This document shows positions 27,376-35,341 of a stretch of 38,793 nucleotides of DNA, piece by piece (the first letter of the stretch is position 1; every line of letters starts with the position of its first letter). The position numbers and the translations under genes were made by a program. The notes under the pieces are model-generated. The model worked only from the letters and a program-made list of their open reading frames with translations, was not told the origin of the DNA and made no database searches. Source of the stretch: Gammaproteobacteria bacterium (GTDB taxonomy: Bacteria; Pseudomonadota; Gammaproteobacteria; Enterobacterales; GCA-2746155); NCBI GenBank assembly GCA_030589945.1, contig JAUUZN010000018.1, forward strand, positions 1 to 38,793, read 5' to 3'.

Positions 27376-28905
27376 CTATTCGTCCTCGTCGTCTTCATCT
27401 TCTGCGTCGGGATCAATTTGACCTTCCATAATCAGAGCACTAGAGACAAGTTGATGGACACTGACAATTGCATCCATACCAATACCATATTTCGGCATGA
27501 CTTTTGAAAATTGAGACTTACAAATGGCACAGATTGCAGCCATATGTGTTACACCGTGCTCCTCGATAACCTCTGTTAAGGCATGCATACGAGGTGATGC
27601 TCCCTTAACTCGAAGTTCCATTAGATCATCGGTTAGTAATCCACCACCACCGCCACAGCAGTATGTGTTTTCATGAATTGTGTCCGGCGCCATATCAACA
27701 AAATTATTACAAACTGCTTTGATAATTTCCCTTGGAATTGTAAATTGACCGCCGGGTGTATTACCCATACGAGTCGCACGAGATACATTACACGAATCGT
27801 GGTATGTCAGTGTCATGTCATCGTTTAAAGACTTATCAAAGGTCAAAACATCTTTTTGTATGAGGTCATAAGTAAACTCACAGATGTGTTGAGGAATTGG
27901 ATAGTTCTGGTCAAGAAAATCGAAGGGACCGATTAATGTATTCCAAAAACTATAGGCAACACGCCAAGCATGGCCACATTCACCAATTATTATTCGTTTA
28001 ACACCCAAATCGATTGCTGCTTGGCGAATTCGCATCGACACTTCTTGCATCTGCTCGTAAGAACCAATAAACATTGCGAAGTTTGCAGCTTCAGAGGCAT
28101 ATGAGCTTAGCGTCCAGTTGACGCCTGCTTCATGAAATACCTTTGCGTATCCAATAAGACCATCCACATGAGGTTCAGCAAAAAAGTCAGCACTTGGTGT
28201 GATAAGTAGGATATCTGCGCCTTTTACATCAACGGGCAGTTTAACGACTAGTCCTGTTTCTTCTTCAATATCTTCTTCTAAACCTTCAAGGGTATCAATC
28301 AATGCAGGTTCAGGTAAGCCAAGGTTATTACCAATAACATGAACCTTGCCTAATATTTCATTACAGTATTTCTGGCCCATACCAATATGGTTCATAATAT
28401 CACGTGCTGCCATTGATACTTCAGCTGTATCAATACCATATGGACAATACACTGAACAGCGGCGACACTGTGAGCATTGGTGGAAGTAGGTGAACCAATC
28501 AGCCAACAACTCTTCTGTTAAATCTTGTGCCCCAACCAGCTTAGGAAAGAACTTACCCGCTAAGGTGAAGTAACGACGGTAAACTGAGCGGAACAGATCC
28601 TGTCGTGCAACAGGCATATTCTTAGGGTCACCGGTACCAATAAAATAATGACATTTGTCGGTGCAGGCTCCACATTTTACACAGGAGTCCATATATACTT
28701 TAAGAGCACGATTCTTTTCCAGCAACTCACCCATTTTTGCAATTGCACGGTCGTGCCAATCATCGACCAATACACCCGAAAATCCTAATGCTTCCTGATG
28801 TGCCGGGGCCGCAGGGAAGGGGGATGAATGGTCCATTGAACCCACATCAATAATCGGAATATCAAGATGTTCTTTCAGTTCTGGTGTTTCAAAATCAGTT
28901 GCCAT
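27376..28905 (-). CDS. dsrK: DsrK, HdrD-like cytoplasmic iron-sulfur subunit
   Basis: DsrK is the catalytic cytoplasmic subunit of DsrMKJOP and resembles heterodisulfide reductase HdrD; its substrate is thought to be the persulfurated or trisulfide form of DsrC. The 509 residues contain two [4Fe-4S] motifs, Cys75/78/81/85 and Cys144/147/150/154, and CCG-type motifs: HDSCN, then Cys416-Cys417 in YCCGGGGG and a later CAICKS (Cys459, Cys462), which hold the special catalytic cluster. The C-terminus is a strikingly acidic tail of Asp and Glu, about ten residues. It follows dsrM by 6 bases. Confidence 0.95.
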   Translation of the reverse strand: MATDFETPELKEHLDIPIIDVGSMDHSSPFPAAPAHQEALGFSGVLVDDWHDRAIAKMGELLEKNRALKVYMDSCVKCGACTDKCHYFIGTGDPKNMPVARQDLFRSVYRRYFTLAGKFFPKLVGAQDLTEELLADWFTYFHQCSQCRRCSVYCPYGIDTAEVSMAARDIMNHIGMGQKYCNEILGKVHVIGNNLGLPEPALIDTLEGLEEDIEEETGLVVKLPVDVKGADILLITPSADFFAEPHVDGLIGYAKVFHEAGVNWTLSSYASEAANFAMFIGSYEQMQEVSMRIRQAAIDLGVKRIIIGECGHAWRVAYSFWNTLIGPFDFLDQNYPIPQHICEFTYDLIQKDVLTFDKSLNDDMTLTYHDSCNVSRATRMGNTPGGQFTIPREIIKAVCNNFVDMAPDTIHENTYCCGGGGGLLTDDLMELRVKGASPRMHALTEVIEEHGVTHMAAICAICKSQFSKVMPKYGIGMDAIVSVHQLVSSALIMEGQIDPDAEDEDDEDE

Positions 28906-28911
28906 CAGTCA

Positions 28912-29652
28912 TTAACCTGCATCGGGTTTATTGGATTCAAGGGCTTCAGCCCAGGGTGCCAAATGACGTTTCTCTCTAGCATTATCCACCTGATTTCGGC
29001 TAGGACTAAAGAATACACCTGGAACATGAAGTAACTTTGAAAATGGAAATATAATCATCAGGCTGATAACAAGACTTAAATGGATGATGAGCAGTGGATC
29101 TGAAGGCATCGTCTGCCAATCAAAGTACATCAAGCCTAACATGAATTTTTTAAGTGCTAAAATATCGGTGTGTGCAACGAACTTCATAGTAAGTCCGGAT
29201 GCTGCAATGGCAATCAACAAAATCAACATCAGATGGTCAGATGGGCTCGATATATAACGTACGCGCTCTACAAAGATTCGCCTCATCCAAAGCGCAAACA
29301 GTCCAAATAACATTGCGAAACCAGCATAAACTCCAAAGGGTTGAATCAGTGGAACCCAAAACCAGACCGGTTCATTAAAATAACGAACATGTCGCAGTAG
29401 TACTAATGCCAACGCGACATGAAAGACCCAACCAAATAACCATATCCACTTATTTGATTTGAATAAACTTGCAAAAAATAGTACTTCTTTTGCAAGTCGA
29501 TTCGCTACACCTGCCTTCGTTAAAGGGGCAGGCGTAACCGGAATCTTAAAAGGAGCAGGCGTCTTGGCAAAAACCCAGATTTTATACCCAAGTCCCGCAA
29601 CTAAAACTAGCGTTGCCGTGTAAAAGAGTATGATAAATAGAGTAGTTAACAA
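28912..29652 (-). CDS. dsrM: DsrM, membrane cytochrome b subunit (NarI-like)
   Basis: The 246-residue protein has about five membrane helices (2-23, 69-87, 102-123, 139-156, 185-205). Histidines within or near them (His79, His88, His140, His191, His209) include the expected haem b ligands. DsrM anchors DsrK and exchanges electrons with quinone. The start codon appears to be TTG at 29652: it has a good GGAG site 7 bases upstream, and there is no ATG ahead of the first membrane helix. The C-terminal 35 residues are a soluble basic tail. It lies 26 bases after dsrC. Confidence 0.93.
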   Translation of the reverse strand: MLTTLFIILFYTATLVLVAGLGYKIWVFAKTPAPFKIPVTPAPLTKAGVANRLAKEVLFFASLFKSNKWIWLFGWVFHVALALVLLRHVRYFNEPVWFWVPLIQPFGVYAGFAMLFGLFALWMRRIFVERVRYISSPSDHLMLILLIAIAASGLTMKFVAHTDILALKKFMLGLMYFDWQTMPSDPLLIIHLSLVISLMIIFPFSKLLHVPGVFFSPSRNQVDNAREKRHLAPWAEALESNKPDAG

Positions 29653-29678
29653 GGCGCTTCTCCAATCTCAACTAGCGG

Positions 29679-30011
29679 TTAAATACAGCCAGTAGGTTTA
29701 GGTAGACCAGCAATCTTACAAGCTTGCTTAGCAGGTCCATAAGGGAAAAGCTCATAAAGGTATTTACTATTACCCTTTTCTTTACCCATTGTTTTCTTAA
29801 CGGCTTTAGTCAGTACGCGTACTGCAGGAGCAATTTGGAAATCTTCATAGTAAGAACGTAGGAAATTAACAACTTCCCAGTGGTCATCTGACATTTCGAT
29901 TTCTTCATCTTTAGCAATAAGATCCGCTAACTCAGGATTCCAAGTAGAAAGATCAATTAAATAGCCTTCTTCGTCTGCTTCGAAGATTGTTCCATTAATT
30001 TCGTAACTCAT
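29679..30011 (-). CDS. dsrC: DsrC sulfur carrier protein
   Basis: DsrC carries the sulfur atom on its flexible C-terminal arm as the substrate of DsrAB and DsrK. The 110-residue protein shows both redox cysteines of a true DsrC (not TusE or RspA): Cys98 in QACKIAG and the penultimate Cys109 in LPKPTGCI. The last residue is Ile where Val is common. A good ribosome-binding site (AAAGGAAA) precedes the ATG. A 66-base gap separates it from dsrH, containing a small inverted repeat (taattc/gaatta, 30041-30058). dsrC often has extra expression from its own promoter; a convincing one is not visible here. Confidence 0.96.
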   Translation of the reverse strand: MSYEINGTIFEADEEGYLIDLSTWNPELADLIAKDEEIEMSDDHWEVVNFLRSYYEDFQIAPAVRVLTKAVKKTMGKEKGNSKYLYELFPYGPAKQACKIAGLPKPTGCI

Positions 30012-30077
30012 AATATTTTTCCTTTCTTTAGATTAGGTCCTAATTCATCTGAGAATTAAAACTGAATAACTGCCTGA

Positions 30078-30383
30078 TTATAACCAGGACTGTACAGAAT
30101 CATGTTCTGCAACAAGATCGACAAAACCACCATAATCAACGACGTTCAGTCCATCAATTAAGGGCATATTTTCTAAGCCGCGAGCACTAACATCTGGCCC
30201 GAGCACATAAAAACTGAAATCATCCATTCGGCTAGCGATAAGATCGGCATGCTTGCCAGTACTGATTGCAGCGATAACGCCGTCTTCAATCAGTAGTACA
30301 GCACTACCCGGTTTAGCCACACGTAAACAACTTTCAAGTGTGTTTCGTTCAAAGGGTGATTTATTTACTGTATGCAACATCAT
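30078..30383 (-). CDS. dsrH: DsrH, subunit of the DsrEFH sulfurtransferase
   Basis: DsrEFH is a cytoplasmic hexamer that passes persulfide sulfur on to DsrC. This 101-residue protein (MMLHTVNKSPFERN...) has one cysteine near the N-terminus (Cys19 in LESCLRV), in the position of the conserved DsrH/TusB cysteine, and an LLIEDGVIAA strand typical of the family. I start it at the ATG 30383, which has a strong AAGGAG site and leaves a 10-base gap after dsrF. A longer reading frame from 30470 would overlap dsrF by 77 bases and lacks family sequence. Confidence 0.94.
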   Translation of the reverse strand: MMLHTVNKSPFERNTLESCLRVAKPGSAVLLIEDGVIAAISTGKHADLIASRMDDFSFYVLGPDVSARGLENMPLIDGLNVVDYGGFVDLVAEHDSVQSWL

Positions 30384-30393
30384 AAAACTCTCC

Positions 30394-30786
30394 TTAAGAG
30401 GTGAGGACAACGTCCTGTGCATCCATAATATCTTGAAGCTCAGCTGATGTTTTAACTTCAACATCAACAACCAAGTCGTCTGCTGTCAGGCCTCTCTCGT
30501 CCATAGACTCTTTCTCAACATAAAGTTTCTCAACGTCATAGCCGTCAAGTGCTCGATATGTTTTTGAAAAGTTTTTCATGCCTATAGCGGTCGTATCCTG
30601 ATCTTTTTTCATCTGATAAACGCCGTCGTCCATAAATACAAGACTGACATCCTGTTCAAACGCTGCTGCGATTAAAACAGTTTCGAGAGTTTCCAGCGCG
30701 TAGACTGTGCCGTAAGGAGCTTTACGATTAACGTATAAGAATTTTTTTACTACTTCTGGGCCGTCATCTTCATCTTCATCGTACAT
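30394..30786 (-). CDS. dsrF: DsrF, subunit of the DsrEFH sulfurtransferase
   Basis: The 130-residue protein matches the DsrF/TusC family: KKFLYVNRKAPYGTVYALETLETVL, then VSLVFMDDGVYQM. It has no cysteine, so it plays a structural role in the hexamer while DsrE supplies the active thiol. I start it at the ATG 30786, which has AAGGA upstream and sits 10 bases after dsrE. An earlier in-frame ATG at 30843 would overlap dsrE and add non-family residues. The N-terminus is unusually acidic (YDEDEDDGPE). Confidence 0.93.
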   Translation of the reverse strand: MYDEDEDDGPEVVKKFLYVNRKAPYGTVYALETLETVLIAAAFEQDVSLVFMDDGVYQMKKDQDTTAIGMKNFSKTYRALDGYDVEKLYVEKESMDERGLTADDLVVDVEVKTSAELQDIMDAQDVVLTS

Positions 30787-30796
30787 AATATTTTCC

Positions 30797-31156
30797 TTAG
30801 TCGCCGAAAACAACAAGTCTGTCGTTAATGATTCCAGCTTCAATTAACTGACCTAGGCCAGAGATTCTAAAGCCATCCGCAAGATTCTCATCTTTGATTC
30901 CGCGTCTTAACGCTGCAGCAATACAGACCACAAGGTCTACACCATGCTCTTGGGCCATTGCTGACCACAATTTGACCAAGTTACGATCATCCTGAGGTGG
31001 CTCTGACAATTTAGAAGCGTTGTTAACACCATCATTGTAGAAAAATACACGAGAGACCTCGTGGCCTTTTTCCATTGCAGCGACAGCAAACCGATAGGCA
31101 CTGTCAGATGCTTGATGGGTAAACGGACCTTCGTTGATTAAAATACCAAACTTCAT
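30797..31156 (-). CDS. dsrE: DsrE, catalytic subunit of the DsrEFH sulfurtransferase
   Basis: The 119-residue DsrE/TusD protein has its single essential cysteine at residue 78 (VVCIAAALRRGI), the same number as in A. vinosum DsrE. It takes up sulfane sulfur, probably from TusA or rhodanese donors, and hands it to DsrC. Presence of dsrEFH is diagnostic of sulfur-oxidising Dsr systems. The ATG has a GGGAG site 6 bases upstream. A 137-base gap with repeats separates it from dsrB, unlike the tight spacing within dsrEFH. Confidence 0.95.
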   Translation of the reverse strand: MKFGILINEGPFTHQASDSAYRFAVAAMEKGHEVSRVFFYNDGVNNASKLSEPPQDDRNLVKLWSAMAQEHGVDLVVCIAAALRRGIKDENLADGFRISGLGQLIEAGIINDRLVVFGD

Positions 31157-31185
31157 CTACGACTCCCTTACATAAACTAATAATA

Positions 31186-31205
31186 CGTTGTTAAACGTTG
31201 TTAAA
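31186..31205 (-). repeat. Tandem 10-bp direct repeat in the dsrB-dsrE gap
   Basis: The unit cgttgttaaa (plus strand) occurs twice with no spacer, about 30 bases upstream of the dsrE start. It may be an AT-rich leader element or an operator; no known binding site is recognised. Confidence 0.6.
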
Positions 31206-31223
31206 ATCTACTAAATGTATACG

Positions 31224-31263
31224 TATAGCTACTAAAAGAGGTTAAATGCTAATAGTAGCTATA
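31224..31263 (-). repeat. Perfect 11-bp inverted repeat in the dsrB-dsrE gap
   Basis: tatagctacta (31224-31234) and its exact reverse complement (31253-31263) flank an 18-base loop. In the dsr transcript this would form a hairpin 30 bases after the dsrB stop. There is no following U-run, so it is not a typical terminator; it could be an RNA processing or stability element separating dsrAB from dsrEFHC. Confidence 0.65.
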
Positions 31264-31293
31264 AATATTTAATTGCTTCTTATAAATGCTTCC

Positions 31294-32376
31294 TTAGAAA
31301 CGAATATGAGTAGAAGCGTTCAAAGATTGACGTGCACCGGTCCAATCATCAATGTGATGCTTGGTAAATGCTAGGCCCGTTAGCTTAAAGAATTGTGGCC
31401 AACCGATACGTTCAATCCATTCACCCATGCGTTCCCAAGCTTTTGCATTGTCCTTGTAAGCATGAAGGATGTTCTTAACAACATCAGCAACTTCAGGCCA
31501 ACGTGGAGCATTGTTAGGCAATCCAGCAACAACCAATTTATGGAACGTTGGCTTAGAGCGTGCATTTGAGTGCTTACCACCAACCCAGATTGCGATCTTG
31601 GTAGATTCAACACTGTTAATTTGCATTGGAGGACAAGGCGGATAACAGGCACCACAACAGATACATTTGTTTTCATCGATTTCTAGTGATGGCTTGCCAT
31701 CAACCATTGCAGGACGAATCGCTGCAACTGGACATCTTGCGACCACTGAAGGACGTTCACAAACGTTAGCAACCAAATCATGATTGATTGTTGGTGGTTT
31801 GGTGTACTGGACGTTAATTGCAATATCACCCTGTCCACCACAGTTGATTTGGCAACATGACGTTGTCATACGAACTCGGTTAGGCATTTCTTCATGGGTA
31901 AATTCATGATGAAGTTCATCCATCAGTGACTTTACAACACCTGATGCGTCTGTTCCTGGGATATCACAATGTAACCAACCCTGAGTATGCGAAATCATTG
32001 ATACTGAGTTTCCAGTTCCACCGACAGGGAAACCAGAATCTTCAAGGGTATCAATTAAAGGCGCTATTCGATCAGGATCAGTAATCATGTACTCGATATT
32101 ACTACGCGTTGTAAATCGAACATGGCCATCTGCAAAATCATCACCAATATCACACAATTTACGAATGGTACCAACGTCCATTTGACGCTGAGTTCCAGCA
32201 CGGATGGTCCATAATTCATCACCCGTTTTAGAAACATGATGTAAAACACCGGGGCGTAATCTGTCATGCCAATCCCATTGTCCATAGTTTTTCAACATGG
32301 TTGGGTGCATGTAGGGCTTTGGATCCATCACGCCGTGTTCTACGGGTCGACGTGGTTTTGCTTTTACTTCACTCAT
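31294..32376 (-). CDS. dsrB: DsrB, beta subunit of reverse dissimilatory sulfite reductase
   Basis: With DsrA it forms the cytoplasmic alpha2beta2 sirohaem enzyme that, in this oxidative type, makes sulfite from DsrC-bound sulfur. The 360 residues contain the sirohaem/[4Fe-4S] cysteines (Cys137 region, and SCCQINCGG with Cys174, 175, 179) and a ferredoxin insert (CPVAAIRP at Cys215, then KCICCGACYPPC, Cys238-248). The insert is typical of DsrB. Start and length agree with the family (about 350-360). It lies 68 bases after dsrA, with direct repeats in the gap. Confidence 0.97.
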   Translation of the reverse strand: MSEVKAKPRRPVEHGVMDPKPYMHPTMLKNYGQWDWHDRLRPGVLHHVSKTGDELWTIRAGTQRQMDVGTIRKLCDIGDDFADGHVRFTTRSNIEYMITDPDRIAPLIDTLEDSGFPVGGTGNSVSMISHTQGWLHCDIPGTDASGVVKSLMDELHHEFTHEEMPNRVRMTTSCCQINCGGQGDIAINVQYTKPPTINHDLVANVCERPSVVARCPVAAIRPAMVDGKPSLEIDENKCICCGACYPPCPPMQINSVESTKIAIWVGGKHSNARSKPTFHKLVVAGLPNNAPRWPEVADVVKNILHAYKDNAKAWERMGEWIERIGWPQFFKLTGLAFTKHHIDDWTGARQSLNASTHIRF

Positions 32377-32397
32377 TAACTTTTCTCCAGAATTTGT

Positions 32398-32432
32398 TTA
32401 GATTAATTTTTGATCTAATATTTTTGATCTAA
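32398..32432 (-). repeat. 12-bp direct repeats with inverted partner in the dsrA-dsrB gap
   Basis: tttttgatctaa occurs at 32407-32418 and 32421-32432 (period 14). The half-site ttagat at 32398-32403 is the complement of the atctaa in each copy, so alternative small hairpins can form. It lies just upstream of the dsrB ribosome-binding site (TCTGGAGAAAAGTT in the message) and could influence dsrB translation or mRNA processing. Inference only. Confidence 0.6.
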
Positions 32433-32444
32433 AAGTTATGATAA

Positions 32445-33707
32445 TTATTCATCACCAATTGCAGCTTGCTTACCATCTCGAGCAAACCACTTCTCAGCTT
32501 CTTCTTCAAAGTCATCAGTACGAACATAAGAACCAGTACGAGGATGGTTGATCATGTTTGGATCAACTTCGATATCCATGGCTTCTAAAAAGTTCGTAAG
32601 TCCAATACGGTCAATCGTTTCACCAATTCTTTCATGCTCAAGGGCATTATCAGCAAAGAAATCAACAACATTTTCAGTTAATTCTAGGAATTCTTCATAA
32701 TCTTCATCAGTTTCAAGACGGATGAATGGGAAAATAACGGTACCCATTGAATCGCCAATCTTCAGTGATCGTTTACCACCAATAAGAATAGTAGCGCCAC
32801 GTTCTTTACCCGGTGAAAGAGCTTTCGTCATTACATTGATGCAATGCATGCAACGTACGCAGCTTGGATTATCAATCTCAAGGGTGTCATCATCGTTCAA
32901 GCTAAGAGCACGAGTAGGGCAGTGACTGATAACCGTGTCAATCATTTGCTTGCGGCCAACTTTGGCAACGTGTTTCTTAACTTCTTCTTGGTTGACCTGT
33001 ATGTCGTCTTTCCAAGTACCGATTACGGCAAAGTCAGAACGGTGAATTGCATTCACACAATCATTTGCGCAACCAGAAAATTTAAATTTCATCTTATAAG
33101 GAAGAGCTGGACGGTGCATTTCATCAAGAAGATTGTCGATGACTTCTTTATGTGCACGTGACTCATCGTAGCAAGACTGCTCACAACGAGCTTGACCGAC
33201 ACAGCTCATTGAAGTTCGTAGAGCTGGACCAGCACCACCCATATCAAAACCCATTTCGTTGAGTTCATCAAATGCAGGCTGTACGTTATCTGTAGAACAA
33301 CCCTGAAACATGATGTCACCAGACTGTCCGTGTAATGCGATTAAACCAGAACCGTACTTTTCCCAAGTATCACACATGCCTCTTAATAGGTCTGTTGTGT
33401 AATGAAAGCCAGCAGGTGGTTGTATTCTTAATGTATGGAATTCTTTAGATTCAGGAAACTCTTCACTAACTTCAGAAAAACGTGGAATAACACCACCACC
33501 ATAACCAAATACACTAACTGTTCCACCTTTCCAATATCCAGTACGAGTTTCGTAAGAATGCTCAAGCTGTCCCATCAAATCTTTCATCATATTTGCATAG
33601 GGCTTGTCTTCAGCATTTGCCAGTGTTTTAAGACCGGTAACAAAGCTCGGCCACGGACCACTTTCTAGTTGGTCGAGATTAGGTGTATCGTGCGTCGGTT
33701 TAGTCAT
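32445..33707 (-). CDS. dsrA: DsrA, alpha subunit of reverse dissimilatory sulfite reductase
   Basis: This is the catalytic alpha subunit carrying sirohaem coupled to a [4Fe-4S] cluster. The 420 residues show the coupling cysteines in SCVGQARCEQSCYD (Cys169, Cys175, Cys179) and SGCANDC (Cys213, Cys217), and a ferredoxin-like insert with Cys263 (HCPTRA) and Cys283/286/289 (CVRCMHC). It is the first gene of the locus, with GAGGA as ribosome-binding site and a predicted promoter 80 bases upstream. Together with dsrEFH and dsrL, this indicates the oxidative, not sulfate-reducing, type. Confidence 0.97.
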   Translation of the reverse strand: MTKPTHDTPNLDQLESGPWPSFVTGLKTLANAEDKPYANMMKDLMGQLEHSYETRTGYWKGGTVSVFGYGGGVIPRFSEVSEEFPESKEFHTLRIQPPAGFHYTTDLLRGMCDTWEKYGSGLIALHGQSGDIMFQGCSTDNVQPAFDELNEMGFDMGGAGPALRTSMSCVGQARCEQSCYDESRAHKEVIDNLLDEMHRPALPYKMKFKFSGCANDCVNAIHRSDFAVIGTWKDDIQVNQEEVKKHVAKVGRKQMIDTVISHCPTRALSLNDDDTLEIDNPSCVRCMHCINVMTKALSPGKERGATILIGGKRSLKIGDSMGTVIFPFIRLETDEDYEEFLELTENVVDFFADNALEHERIGETIDRIGLTNFLEAMDIEVDPNMINHPRTGSYVRTDDFEEEAEKWFARDGKQAAIGDE

Positions 33708-33724
33708 GATAGTTCCTCGTTAGT

Positions 33725-33756
33725 CTTGCATTTTCTTGTCTAAGAAACACAGCAAG
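33725..33756 (-). promoter_or_regulatory. Hairpin in the dsrA 5' untranslated region
   Basis: A two-part stem, outer CTTGC/GCAAG and inner TTTCTT/AAGAAA around a 4-base loop, lies between the predicted transcription start and the dsrA ribosome-binding site. It may stabilise the 5' end of the message or control translation. No known riboswitch class is recognised. Confidence 0.45.
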
Positions 33757-33786
33757 AGTTAATACAAATGGTTTGTATATTTAATT

Positions 33787-33816
33787 ATTCTAATATAATA
33801 ATATAAGCCTTGTAAA
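33787..33816 (-). promoter_or_regulatory. Candidate sigma70-type promoter of the dsr operon
   Basis: On the minus strand TTTACA (33816-33811) and TAGAAT (33792-33787) are 18 bases apart, each one mismatch from consensus, giving a transcript start near 33780 and a leader of about 73 bases ahead of dsrA. The surrounding DNA is very AT-rich. Assigned by consensus only. Confidence 0.5.
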
Positions 33817-33900
33817 CGAAAAATTAAGCTCCCATACTATTTATCAGATTTCTAGTGGCGGTTAGGTGTTTAATTTTATCCAATTTCAGATAAAATATTG

Positions 33901-34851
33901 ATGGTGCTTATGCTTGATCAAAATTTCACAATTGCAGAGTTAGATAGGCGTTCAGAGCATTTCGACCTTGCTCTAGCGAAACCTTATCAGGTCTGGCGTG
34001 AAAAGAAATTAATGTCACTACAAAATGGTGAATTAATACAAAGATCGATTAATATTAGCACTTTTCCAGACGTTAGCAAGGAAGAAATTGAAGAAATTAA
34101 AGCACAATGTACAGATCACGGCGTTGCTTTCTATCACTTAGATAGTGATCAGTCACCATCAAAAATATCCACAAATGATTTAAGGGTTTTTGCTAAAACA
34201 TTAGGTCTTTTAATTCTCGATTACCATCACTGTACTGAAGAAGATGGCATTTCTGTTTTATCTGTATCGGAGAACCCCAAAAAGAAGTCATTCATACCCT
34301 ATACGAATCGCGGTCTAGGATGGCATACAGACGGTTACTATAATCAGCCACAGCAACAGATACGAACCATGATACTACATTGTGTGCAACCAGCAGCAGC
34401 AGGCGGAGAGAATGAATTATTGGATCATGAATTGATGTATATCCAATTAAGAGATGAGAGCCCACAGATCATTGAGGCATTAATGCAGACTGATTGTATG
34501 TCTATTCCGTCGTACATTGATTCTGATGGAAACAAGAGAATTGAGTCGAAGGGACCGGTATTTTATATCGATTCGAGTACAGGAAATTTACAGATGCGTT
34601 ATACCGCTCGTAAACATAATATAACGTGGAAAGACAATAAAGAAACTAAAGAAGCAGCATTAGCAATTACAAAACTATTGAACAACGAGAATAGTTACAT
34701 CCATAAACATCAACTAAAGGCTGGAGAGGGTATGGTGGCAAACAATATATTGCACAACCGTAGCCCTTTTATTGACAATAGTGATACCAAGCGACTCGTT
34801 TATCGAGCTCGATACTATGATTCGCTGGCAACAATTAATACTGAACAGTAA
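33901..34851 (+). CDS. Fe(II)/2-oxoglutarate-dependent dioxygenase, TauD/TfdA family
   Basis: Enzymes of this family hydroxylate substrates using 2-oxoglutarate and oxygen; TauD itself releases sulfite from taurine. The 316-residue protein shows the iron ligands WHTDG (His142, Asp144) and distal His285 in NNILHNRSPF, plus the 2-oxoglutarate-binding arginine region RLVYRARYYD near the end. It resembles TauD and gamma-butyrobetaine hydroxylase relatives only generally, so the substrate is unknown. Start choice is uncertain: TTG 33898, ATG 33901 or ATG 33910, none with a clear ribosome-binding site; a TAAAAT box at 33891 would give a nearly leaderless message. It diverges from dsrA and probably heads an operon with two small genes and cysG. 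Confidence 0.85.
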   Translation: MVLMLDQNFTIAELDRRSEHFDLALAKPYQVWREKKLMSLQNGELIQRSINISTFPDVSKEEIEEIKAQCTDHGVAFYHLDSDQSPSKISTNDLRVFAKTLGLLILDYHHCTEEDGISVLSVSENPKKKSFIPYTNRGLGWHTDGYYNQPQQQIRTMILHCVQPAAAGGENELLDHELMYIQLRDESPQIIEALMQTDCMSIPSYIDSDGNKRIESKGPVFYIDSSTGNLQMRYTARKHNITWKDNKETKEAALAITKLLNNENSYIHKHQLKAGEGMVANNILHNRSPFIDNSDTKRLVYRARYYDSLATINTEQ

Positions 34852-34897
34852 TATTTAACGGTACTATTTAACTGTAGGAATAAAGAGAGAGATTATT

Positions 34898-35101
34898 ATG
34901 ATTGAAGAACCACTCGACTTAAGTGCAATAATTATTCAAAATCCAGGGGTAAACTCCTTTAATGAGTTAAAAGCTATCATCAATGATTACGCAGCAGGCG
35001 AAGTCGTATTGCTTAACTTTGATGTAAAACCCGATTATCGAGATACACCTAAGAATTGGCAATGGCAGCTTGAAGGTGCCTTTATGAGACCCCCTAGTTA
35101 G
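34898..35101 (+). CDS. Small conserved-looking protein of unknown function (67 aa)
   Basis: I do not recognise this protein. It is short and acidic, has no cysteine, no signal peptide and no membrane segment, and is therefore probably cytoplasmic. A central hydrophobic strand (GEVVLLNFDV) suggests a small alpha/beta fold, and it has a tryptophan-rich end (NWQWQLEGAFM) followed by RPPS. An AGAGAG ribosome-binding site lies 8 bases before the ATG. It sits 46 bases after the dioxygenase and 12 before the next small gene, so it is probably an operon member working with one of these, for example as an assembly or partner protein. Confidence 0.65.
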   Translation: MIEEPLDLSAIIIQNPGVNSFNELKAIINDYAAGEVVLLNFDVKPDYRDTPKNWQWQLEGAFMRPPS

Positions 35102-35113
35102 TAGGTTTAAATT

Positions 35114-35323
35114 ATGAGTACAGAAGAATTAACAGAGATAGCCTCAATAGATGCTCCTTTTAAAAAGGAAGTATTATTTCAAGATGTAAAACTAGAATCT
35201 GATTTGAGACTTATCAGAATGCGTATCCGTGAAGGTACACGATTCACGATTATAGATTTTGATGAAGAAACGGCTCAAAATATATCAGATTTGCTCGCTA
35301 ATTGGGTCTCAAAGGATCAATAA
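35114..35323 (+). CDS. Small conserved-looking protein of unknown function (69 aa)
   Basis: This is a short, cysteine-free, probably cytoplasmic protein. The pattern IDAPFKKEVLFQDVKLESDLRL then MRIREGTRFTIIDFDEETAQ reads as a beta-rich core followed by a short helix. It reminds me of a small domain-of-unknown-function family (possibly DUF6967) found in sulfur and phototrophic bacteria, but that is from memory and uncertain. The ATG has an AGG about 9 bases upstream. It lies 12 bases after the 67-residue gene and 18 bases before cysG. Its function is unknown; context suggests a link to sirohaem supply or the adjacent dioxygenase. Confidence 0.68.
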   Translation: MSTEELTEIASIDAPFKKEVLFQDVKLESDLRLIRMRIREGTRFTIIDFDEETAQNISDLLANWVSKDQ

Positions 35324-35341
35324 CAAGGATAAATAGACGGT

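Noticed and set aside
30012-30077. Dedicated dsrC promoter (TATAAT at the dsrH stop codon, minus strand)
   Set aside because: A perfect -10 hexamer is present but no acceptable -35 lies 16-18 bases upstream; in AT-rich DNA this is expected by chance.
31294-33707. Sulfate-reducing (reductive) Dsr system
   Set aside because: dsrEFH and dsrL are present and no sat, apr or dsrD genes are seen in the window, which fits the oxidative pathway.
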